DNA from: Solirubrobacteraceae bacterium
Lineage (GTDB): Bacteria > Actinomycetota > Thermoleophilia > Solirubrobacterales > Solirubrobacteraceae
Length of the DNA: 15,510 bases
Assembly (NCBI GenBank): GCA_025928415.1
Contig: JAICJK010000013.1
Coordinates: forward strand, 1 to 15,510
Direction: 5' to 3'
Below the pieces are notes generated by a model that did no database searches, had not been told where the DNA came from, and saw nothing but the letters and a program-made list of their open reading frames with translations. A program made the position numbers and the translations under genes. How positions within the stretch are numbered: position 1 is the first letter of the stretch; every line of letters starts with the position of its first letter. Positions 8,191 to 14,088 of the stretch are shown piece by piece.

Positions 8191-9276
8191 CTAGACCGCG
8201 ATCGGAGCGTAGTCGGTCGGGAACGCCGACGCCCCGAAGAACCAGTTCTCGATCGCGTACCGCGGCTTCGGCATCGACGGATCCGAGCCGGTCTGGTGGA
8301 GGAAGAGCTCGTCGAAGAACAGCGCGTCGCCCGGCTCGAAGATCGGCCGGATGATCTGCTTGCCGCCGGCGGCGGCGGCCTCCTCCGCGCCCCGCTGGGA
8401 GACCTGGTAGTCGAGGATCGCCTCGTCGGTCTGTGCGCGCACGAGGTCGTCGAGGCGGCGCGGGACGAGGTCGAGCCCGGGCGACTCGTCGCCGCACCGC
8501 GACAGGGACACCCAGAGGTTCAGCGCCCGCACCGGGCCCATGAACGCCCCGTCCTGGTGCCAGGCCCCGGCGATGGACGGGTCCGCCTTGCGCAGGGTGG
8601 TCTTGTGGACGGAGAACGCCGCGGGCTCCCCGAGGTAGCCGGCGGCCAGCTCGGGCACGCGGCCGCCGCGGAAGAGCTCCATCATCTCGAAGGCGAGCAT
8701 GGGGGAGTCGGCGGCGAGCACGCCACCGCCCTCCTTGATCCACGGGCGGGCGTTGACGGGCCCGTAGCGGGTGTGGGGCAGGAACTCCTCGTAGTAGCCC
8801 TCGGCATGAGGCGCGCCCTCGTCGTGCTTGTCGCGCTCGGCGAAGGACCGGTCGATCTGCTCGGCGAAGCGCAGCGCGTCATCGCGCGGGAACAGGCCGC
8901 GGACCAGCAGGCAGCCGTCGCGCAGCATGCCGGCGCGGATGAGCTCCGGCGTGACGTCCGCCGCGGGGATCTCGGGCAGGCCGTCCGTCTGGGGGAGGCG
9001 GTCGAACGCGGGCTCGGGATGCTTCACCCCCTCGGCAGCCTCGTCGAGCAGGCGGATCCCCGCGAGATGGCGCAGGCGCAGCAGCCGCTTGTCGTTCTCG
9101 TGGGTCCGCTGGGCCTTGTTGGCCGCGGTCAGCCGCTCGATCTCCGCGAAGAGCTCGGTCGTGGTGCCCGCGAACTCCTCGGGGCTGCCGTAGACCTCCT
9201 GCCCGTCGGTCGGCTTGTCGGCGACAGCCGTGGCGCCTCGCTCTGCTTTGTCGTCCTTACGCTTGAACAGCCGCAT
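8191..9276 (-). CDS. PhyH family Fe(II)/2-oxoglutarate-dependent dioxygenase
   Basis: The protein has 361 residues. The iron-binding facial triad is visible as AWHQDG (238-243, His240 and Asp242) and LFLHQTG (324-330, His327). Arg339 in PRYAIENW is the expected 2-oxoglutarate anchor. This matches phytanoyl-CoA dioxygenase-like proteins (PhyH, PF05721), which hydroxylate, or in some pathways halogenate or desaturate, small molecules. Here HxD is intact, which argues against a halogenase. The first 90 residues are basic, then helical, without a clear domain. The start at 9276 was chosen because translation beyond it enters shadow coding, and because a well-formed promoter ends seven bases before it, implying a leaderless mRNA. 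It is the first gene of a five-gene minus-strand unit. A sugar or fatty-acyl substituent of the glycan is a plausible substrate (inference). Confidence 0.88.
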   Translation of the reverse strand: MRLFKRKDDKAERGATAVADKPTDGQEVYGSPEEFAGTTTELFAEIERLTAANKAQRTHENDKRLLRLRHLAGIRLLDEAAEGVKHPEPAFDRLPQTDGLPEIPAADVTPELIRAGMLRDGCLLVRGLFPRDDALRFAEQIDRSFAERDKHDEGAPHAEGYYEEFLPHTRYGPVNARPWIKEGGGVLAADSPMLAFEMMELFRGGRVPELAAGYLGEPAAFSVHKTTLRKADPSIAGAWHQDGAFMGPVRALNLWVSLSRCGDESPGLDLVPRRLDDLVRAQTDEAILDYQVSQRGAEEAAAAGGKQIIRPIFEPGDALFFDELFLHQTGSDPSMPKPRYAIENWFFGASAFPTDYAPIAV

Positions 9277-9283
9277 GCGCGGC

Positions 9284-9312
9284 ACCTTATCCGAGAATCG
9301 GTCAGTCGTCAG
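9284..9312 (-). promoter_or_regulatory. Promoter of the dioxygenase operon (leaderless)
   Basis: On the minus strand CTGACG (9307-9312) and TAAGGT (9284-9289) are separated by 17 bases, a good sigma-70-type arrangement. Seven bases separate the -10 box from the ATG at 9276, so the transcript should begin at or next to the start codon. The -35 box lies at the stop codon of the upstream acetyltransferase gene. This suggests the operon can be transcribed independently. Confidence 0.5.
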
Positions 9313-9955
9313 CCGGGTGCGCCGCCGTCGCGGGCGGCGTGGCCGCGACCGGACGGGCGGGCGCGCCGACCACCGTCGCGCCCGGGGGGACGTCGTGGAG
9401 GACGACCGCGTTGGCGCCGACGCTGGCCCCCGCACCGATGCGAACCGGGCCGATGACCTTCGCGCCGGTGCCGATGCTCACGTCGCGCTCGATGATCGCG
9501 CCCCGGACGTTGCCGGCGCGCAGCCCGATGGTCACCCACGGAGCGATCACCACGCCGGAGTGGATCTCGACGAGGCCGTCGGCCACGACCTGGCCGTGGA
9601 TGATGTAGACGCCTGGCCCGACGACGACCGGATCGCCGATCGAGACCTGGGCGACCACCATCGCGAGCCGGTGGGCGAGCCGCGGCAGCAGCGGGATCCC
9701 GCGCGCCTGCAGGCGCGTCTTGATCCGGTAGAGCACCTGCGCGAGGAACGCGTCGCTGGTCCACGCGAGACGCACGACCTGCGCCGCCGTGTCGAGCGGG
9801 GAGCGGAACTCGGCCCGATCCCCGCGGTAGCCGGCGGTCACTCGCGCGTCGGCGACGATCGCTTCGCGCAGAGGCGGGTGGCGCGCGTGGATCGCCCTCC
9901 ACATCGCGCGGGCGTCGGGGGCGTCGCCGACCTCGGGAGCCGGTGCGTTCGTCAT
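9302..9955 (-). CDS. Serine acetyltransferase-like O-acetyltransferase (left-handed beta-helix)
   Basis: The protein has 217 residues. An N-terminal helical part (to about 100) resembles the CysE lead. From about 104 it becomes a hexapeptide-repeat beta-helix: VSIGDPVVVGPGVYIIHGQ, IHSGVVIAPWVTIG (131-144), GAIIERDVSIGTGAKVIGP and IGAGASVGANAVVLHDVPPG, closing with VVGAPARP. His120 lies where CysE-type enzymes keep a catalytic His. Members use acetyl-CoA. CysE itself makes O-acetylserine, but copies inside glycan clusters (for example WcaB-like) acetylate sugars, and that is more likely here. The C-terminal tail is short and Ala/Pro-rich. It is divergent from the large fusion glycosyltransferase, and its -10 box lies seven bases from the ATG. 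Confidence 0.85.
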   Translation of the reverse strand: MTNAPAPEVGDAPDARAMWRAIHARHPPLREAIVADARVTAGYRGDRAEFRSPLDTAAQVVRLAWTSDAFLAQVLYRIKTRLQARGIPLLPRLAHRLAMVVAQVSIGDPVVVGPGVYIIHGQVVADGLVEIHSGVVIAPWVTIGLRAGNVRGAIIERDVSIGTGAKVIGPVRIGAGASVGANAVVLHDVPPGATVVGAPARPVAATPPATAAHPADD

Positions 9956-9962
9956 GGGCGCC

Positions 9963-9993
9963 AGCTTATTGGTGGGCGTCCGGCCGACGTCAC
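9963..9993 (-). promoter_or_regulatory. Promoter of the acetyltransferase gene (leaderless)
   Basis: On the minus strand TAAGCT (9963-9968) ends seven bases before the ATG at 9955, the same distance as at the dioxygenase promoter. GTGACG (9988-9993) could be a -35 box, but the 19-base spacer is long. No Shine-Dalgarno lies before the ATG, as expected for a leaderless mRNA. Confidence 0.4.
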
Positions 9994-10015
9994 TGCGGGC
10001 CGGCGGGCAGACCTC

Positions 10016-10038
10016 GTGTACGCTCGTGGCCGCTCGGC
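10016..10038 (+). promoter_or_regulatory. Conserved promoter-like element upstream of the first fusion glycosyltransferase
   Basis: The element starts GTGTACGCT, with TACGCT (10019-10024) as likely -10 box, and ends CGCTCGGC. It recurs almost unchanged at 14022-14045 before the paralogous gene, differing by one inserted base and one or two substitutions. No good -35 box is seen. The implied leader is about 60 bases and contains the GGGAGG ribosome-binding site at 10080-10085. Confidence 0.45.
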
Positions 10039-10079
10039 ACAGGGACGGTTGGGCGGGCAAAGCGCGGGTCCGGGAGCGA

Positions 10080-10085
10080 GGGAGG
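10080..10085 (+). promoter_or_regulatory. Strong ribosome-binding site deciding a GTG start
   Basis: GGGAGG lies eight bases before GTG 10094. This is the clearest Shine-Dalgarno in the window and fixes the start, since the open frame extends back to 9215 through an antisense shadow of the acetyltransferase gene. Confidence 0.7.
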
Positions 10086-10093
10086 ATCACCAG

Positions 10094-12859
10094 GTGAGCA
10101 CAGTCCCGGACAGGATCCTCGATCCGCGATCCGTCGACTCCGGCACGGCCCGTCCGGACCTGCTCGTACGCCTGGACATCGTGCTTCCCGAGGAGCTCGC
10201 CGTGGGCGGCGGCACGGCCCTGTTCGTCGCCGGCTGGTGTGTCTGCCCCTCCGGGCGGATCCGGGAGCTCGCCCTGGTGGTCGACGGCGACGCGCAGCCC
10301 GTGATGGCCCACGGCATGCCGCGGCTCGACGTCTTCCGCGCGCTGCACCCGGGGACCGACCCGTTCGAGACCGCCGGGATGGAGCACGACGCCGAGTCCG
10401 ACGACGACCCGGAGATGCACGGTTACCGCAGCGGTTTCTGGGGGGTGGCGCGGATCGTGCCGCGGCCGCAGGCGACGGCATGCGAGCTGTCCCTGCGCGC
10501 CGAGCTCACCGACGGGCGGGTGGTCACCGCGGAGCTGGCGACCATCCCGCTGGCTCACCGGGCCGAGCCGCTCCGCGCCGCGGTCGCGGAGCGCTCCACG
10601 GGGCCGCGCGTCGCGGTCTGCGTGGCGACCTACGACCCGCCCGCCGAGCTGTTCGCCCGCCAGATCTCGTCGATCCGCGAGCAGACGCACGAGAACCTCA
10701 TCTGCATCATCAGCGACGACTGCTCGCGGCCCGAGCGGTACGCGGAGATCGAGGCGGCGATCGCCGGCGACCCCCGTTTCGTCCTGTCCCGCTCGCCCAG
10801 GCGCCTCGGCTTCTACCACAACTTCGAGCGTGCGCTGAGCCTCGTCCCCGAGGATGTCGACTTCGTCGCCATGGCCGACCAGGACGACGCCTGGTACCCC
10901 GACAAGCTCGAGACCTTGCTGGGCGCCATCGGCGATGCGCAGCTCGTCTACAGCGATGCGCGCATCGTGGACCGCGGCGGCGAGGTGCTGGCCGAGACGT
11001 ACTGGGAGCGCCGTCGCAACAACCACTCGAGCCTGCTCTCCCTGCTGCTGGCCAACGCCGTCACCGGCGCGGCCTCGCTGCTGCGCAGGGACCTGCTCGA
11101 CGTCGCCCTGCCGTTCCCTCCCGCGCAGTTCGCGCACTTCCACGACCATTGGGTCGCGCTCACCGCGCTGACCCGCGGCGACATCGCCTACGTCGATCGC
11201 CCTCTGTACGACTACGTCCAGCACGGCGATGCCTCACTCGGCCACGCGGCGGCCAACCGGTTGCTCACCATCCGCGACCGGCTCGGCGCGCTCCGGCGCG
11301 ATCCGCGCGAGCGCGTGCGGATGTGGCGGACGCGCTACTTCGTGGACGTCGGTCGCCTCCTGCAGGTGGCCACGGTCCTGGACCTGCGAAGCGGCGATCG
11401 GATGGACCCATCCAAACGGCGGGTCCTCGTGCGCTTCCTTGCGACGGACCGCCGCCCGCTCGGGCTCGCGCGCCTGTGGCTGCGGGGCGCGCGCGAGCTC
11501 GTGGGGCGGCCGGAGACGCTCGGCGCCGAGTGGCAGATCGCCTACGCGTTCGCGTGGCGCCGCCTGATGTCCGCCACGACCCGCGATCGTCCGGTCAAGG
11601 GCATCCGGCTGGACGCCGTGCCCCCGACGGACTTCATCCCCGAGGCCGGCCGCAGCCGGCCCGACGACGTCGTCGCCCGGCGGATCGCCGAGAAGACGGA
11701 GCCGCTCAAGCTGTCCGTGCGCGACGACGCTCCGCCGCGCGTGAACGTCCTCGTCCCGACGGTCGACCTCGAGCACTTCTTCGGCGGCTACATCGCCAAG
11801 TTCAACCTGGCGCGACGGCTCGCCGAGCGCGGGCTGCGGGTCCGGATCGTCACGATCGACCTGCAGGCGCCGCTCCCTCGGCGCTGGGAGCAGCAGGTCG
11901 AGGCCTACGACGGGCTCGACGGCCTGTTCGACAAGGTCGAGGTGGCCTTCGCGAGGGAGCTGCCCGGCCTCGAGGTCAGTCGCGCGGACCGCTTCGTGGC
12001 GACGACGTGGTGGAGCGCGCACGTTGCGGCCGCGGCGATCGAGGAGCTCGGGGAGAAGCCGTTCCTGTACCTCATCCAGGAGTACGAGCCCTTCACGTTC
12101 ATGATGGGCTCCCATGCCGCCCTGGCGGCGCAGTCCTACACGTTCGCGCATCACGCGCTGTTCTCCACGGAGCTCCTGCGCGACTACTTCCGCCGGCACG
12201 GGATCGGCGTCTACGCGGCGGGGAAGGAGGCCGGCGACGCGGCGTCCGCGTCCTTTCAGAACGCCATCACGGTGGTCGAGCCACCGACCGCCGAGGATCT
12301 GCGGCACCCGGGGCGCTCCCTGCTCTTCTACGCACGGCCCGAGCCCCACGCGGCGCGGAACATGTTCGAGCTCGGTCTCCTGGGCATCAACCGCGCGATC
12401 GACCTGGGGGCGCTGCGCGACGGCTGGGAGCTGCACGGCATCGGGACCCAGGACGCCGGCCGCCGCATCGAGCTCGGCGGTGGCCTCCGCCTCAGCCTGC
12501 TGCCGCGCTCCGACCAGGGCTCCTACGCGGACGTCCTGCGCCGGCACGACGTCGGACTGGCGCTCATGTACACGCCGCACCCCAGCCTGGTGCCCATCGA
12601 GATGGCCTCGGCGGGGATGCTGACGGTGACCAACAGCTTCGAGAACAAGACCGACGCCGCCATGGCCGAGATCTCCGCGAACCTCCTCACGGTCGAGCCC
12701 ACGGTCGAGGGCATCGCCGCGGGGCTGTGCGAGGCCGTGGCTCGCGTCGGCGACCTGGAGGGCCGGGCCCGGGGTAGCGCGGTCGCCTGGAGCCGGGACT
12801 GGAACCGCTCGTTCGACGACGCCCTAGTCGACCGCCTCGCCGCGTTCCTGCGCGGCTGA
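10094..12859 (+). CDS. Bifunctional glycosyltransferase: beta-rich module + GT2 + WsaF-like GT-B domain
   Basis: The protein has 921 residues in three parts. Residues about 25-155 form a beta-rich module with AGWCV (46-50), VVDG (62-65), RLDV (77-80) and YRSGFWG (111-117). Residues about 172-400 are a GT2 domain: VAVCVATYDPP, SDDCSRPE, MADQDDAWYPDK (D262, D264 and D265 for metal and nucleotide) and HFHDHW (348-353, D351 as likely catalytic base). This is close to rhamnosyl-type GT2 enzymes. Residues about 545-921 are a GT-B domain like the rhamnosyltransferase WsaF: VNVLVPTVDLEHFFGGY (550-566) and FLYLIQEYEPFTF (657-669). The protein would add two sugars in succession, possibly rhamnoses (inference). 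No membrane helix is seen. The GTG start is set by the GGGAGG eight bases upstream and by exact alignment with the paralog. It diverges from the acetyltransferase and converges on a methyltransferase with 29 bases between stops. Confidence 0.9.
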   Translation: MSTVPDRILDPRSVDSGTARPDLLVRLDIVLPEELAVGGGTALFVAGWCVCPSGRIRELALVVDGDAQPVMAHGMPRLDVFRALHPGTDPFETAGMEHDAESDDDPEMHGYRSGFWGVARIVPRPQATACELSLRAELTDGRVVTAELATIPLAHRAEPLRAAVAERSTGPRVAVCVATYDPPAELFARQISSIREQTHENLICIISDDCSRPERYAEIEAAIAGDPRFVLSRSPRRLGFYHNFERALSLVPEDVDFVAMADQDDAWYPDKLETLLGAIGDAQLVYSDARIVDRGGEVLAETYWERRRNNHSSLLSLLLANAVTGAASLLRRDLLDVALPFPPAQFAHFHDHWVALTALTRGDIAYVDRPLYDYVQHGDASLGHAAANRLLTIRDRLGALRRDPRERVRMWRTRYFVDVGRLLQVATVLDLRSGDRMDPSKRRVLVRFLATDRRPLGLARLWLRGARELVGRPETLGAEWQIAYAFAWRRLMSATTRDRPVKGIRLDAVPPTDFIPEAGRSRPDDVVARRIAEKTEPLKLSVRDDAPPRVNVLVPTVDLEHFFGGYIAKFNLARRLAERGLRVRIVTIDLQAPLPRRWEQQVEAYDGLDGLFDKVEVAFARELPGLEVSRADRFVATTWWSAHVAAAAIEELGEKPFLYLIQEYEPFTFMMGSHAALAAQSYTFAHHALFSTELLRDYFRRHGIGVYAAGKEAGDAASASFQNAITVVEPPTAEDLRHPGRSLLFYARPEPHAARNMFELGLLGINRAIDLGALRDGWELHGIGTQDAGRRIELGGGLRLSLLPRSDQGSYADVLRRHDVGLALMYTPHPSLVPIEMASAGMLTVTNSFENKTDAAMAEISANLLTVEPTVEGIAAGLCEAVARVGDLEGRARGSAVAWSRDWNRSFDDALVDRLAAFLRG

Positions 12860-12888
12860 GCCGTCCTCGGGCGCCGCGTCCGGCGGCG

Positions 12889-13947
12889 TCACGCGCGCCG
12901 CAGGGTGAGCATCACCTGGTAGAGGTCGCTGAGCAGGACGTCGGCGGCGAGCAGCTCGAACTCCGGCGCCCAGCGCTGCTCCACGTACGGGAGGGTGATC
13001 ACGGTGTCTCCGTAGGTCAGCTCTCCGCCGTCGTGGAGGAGGTTGCCCGGCCCGGCGGGGTGGGGGGCGAACAGATAGCGCGGATCGCGCAACCGGGCCT
13101 GCGGGTCGGGGCCGAGCGAGGCGAGCGCCGGGTGCAGCGCATCGCAGTGGGCGAGGAAGTCCGGCGGGCGCACGGTCACCACGAGGATCGCGCCGGGGCG
13201 CAGCGCGGCGTGCAGCGCGCGCAGGCTGTGCTCGTGGGCCGCCTCGGAGAGGTGGGTGAACACCGAGAAGGAGAACGCGAGGTCGAACTGCTCGTCGAAC
13301 GGCACGCGATCGGGCAGGAACTCCGAGCGCGCCAGCTCCGCCGGGACCCGGCACTCCCGGCAGGCGTCCAGGATGCCCTGCACCGGGTCGCAGCCGTGGA
13401 GCTTCCCGGGCTCGACGTCGCGCGCCAGCAGGCGCGTCAGGCGCCCCCATCCGCACCCGAAGTCCAGGACGCGCGAGTCGCTCAGCCCGCGGCCGGAGTG
13501 CGCGGCGAAGCGCTCGCGCAGCTTGACGTAGAAGTCCTTGCTCTGGGCGGCCAGCCGCACGCCGCTGGACCCGACCCAGAGCTCCTGCACCGCGGGCTCG
13601 GGCACGTCCGGGAGCAGCGCGCGGATGTTCGGGTAGCACGCGTACTCCTGGGTCAGCAGCAGCGCCCACAGGTCGGCGTCGAGGTCGCGGAAGAGCGCGA
13701 AGCACTCGGGGCCCCCGCCCGCGCACGCGGCGTCGATCGCCCGCAGGCGCTCGCCGTGGAAGTGCTCGAGCCACGAGTCGTACGTGCCGGCGTCGGCGGT
13801 GGCGGGCGCCGCGGGCTGCCGCTGGGCGCCGGGGCGGCGTCGCAGCGCGCGCAGCGGACGGGTCACGCGCCAGCTCAGCGACGACTCGTACTCCGCCCGG
13901 ACCGTTGAGGCGTCGTCGGCCCCGGCGAGGCTCCGTCCGTTCGCCAT
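12889..13947 (-). CDS. Class I SAM-dependent methyltransferase with N-terminal SWRVTRPLR segment
   Basis: The protein has 352 residues. SAM motif I is VLDFGCGWGR (160-169), followed by LHGCDPVQGILDACRE (183-198), FDLAFSFSVFTHLSE (221-235) and LRPGAILVVTVRP (249-261), a canonical fold in the middle of the chain. Residues 20-40 contain ESSLSWRVTRPLRALRR, a basic segment also found at the end of the first glycosyltransferase. About 55-155 is a helical region of unknown role containing QEYACYPNIRALLPD. ATG 13947 is chosen because a -10 box lies six bases upstream; the open frame extends to 15240 as a shadow of the second fusion gene. It sits alone on its strand between two paralogous glycosyltransferase genes, so it may act on their product (inference). 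Substrate unknown. Confidence 0.85.
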   Translation of the reverse strand: MANGRSLAGADDASTVRAEYESSLSWRVTRPLRALRRRPGAQRQPAAPATADAGTYDSWLEHFHGERLRAIDAACAGGGPECFALFRDLDADLWALLLTQEYACYPNIRALLPDVPEPAVQELWVGSSGVRLAAQSKDFYVKLRERFAAHSGRGLSDSRVLDFGCGWGRLTRLLARDVEPGKLHGCDPVQGILDACRECRVPAELARSEFLPDRVPFDEQFDLAFSFSVFTHLSEAAHEHSLRALHAALRPGAILVVTVRPPDFLAHCDALHPALASLGPDPQARLRDPRYLFAPHPAGPGNLLHDGGELTYGDTVITLPYVEQRWAPEFELLAADVLLSDLYQVMLTLRRA

Positions 13948-13953
13948 CGCTGT

Positions 13954-13959
13954 AGCGTA
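13954..13959 (-). promoter_or_regulatory. -10 box of the methyltransferase gene (leaderless)
   Basis: On the minus strand TACGCT ends six bases before the ATG at 13947, so transcription would start at the initiation codon. No Shine-Dalgarno is present and no clear -35 box is seen. The hexamer equals the -10 box of the divergent gene at 14025-14030. Confidence 0.4.
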
Positions 13960-14021
13960 TCGGTGCCCGGACGGCCCAGGCACCCATGCTCGCAGGCCTG
14001 CGCGGCCGGGCGCGGCGCCCG

Positions 14022-14045
14022 GTGTACGCTCCGCGGCCGCTCGGC
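14022..14045 (+). promoter_or_regulatory. Conserved promoter-like element upstream of the second fusion glycosyltransferase
   Basis: This is the second copy of the GTGTACGCT to CGCTCGGC element, with TACGCT at 14025-14030. It lies 43 bases before GTG 14089, against 55 bases in the first copy. The rest of the two intergenic regions is much less alike, so the element seems selectively kept or recently copied. Confidence 0.45.
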
Positions 14046-14088
14046 CTGACGGCGGGGCCGACGTCGAAGCAGAGAGGACCACACGCGC

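Noticed and set aside
9943..12777. A 944-codon plus-strand frame overlapping the first fusion glycosyltransferase
   Set aside because: It is Arg/Pro/Ala-rich shadow sequence; the other frame gives conserved GT2 and GT-B motifs and has a strong ribosome-binding site.
12872..12885. CGCCG-CGTC-CGGCG hairpin between convergent genes as a terminator
   Set aside because: The stem is only five base pairs, there is no T-run, and such pairings are common by chance at this GC content.
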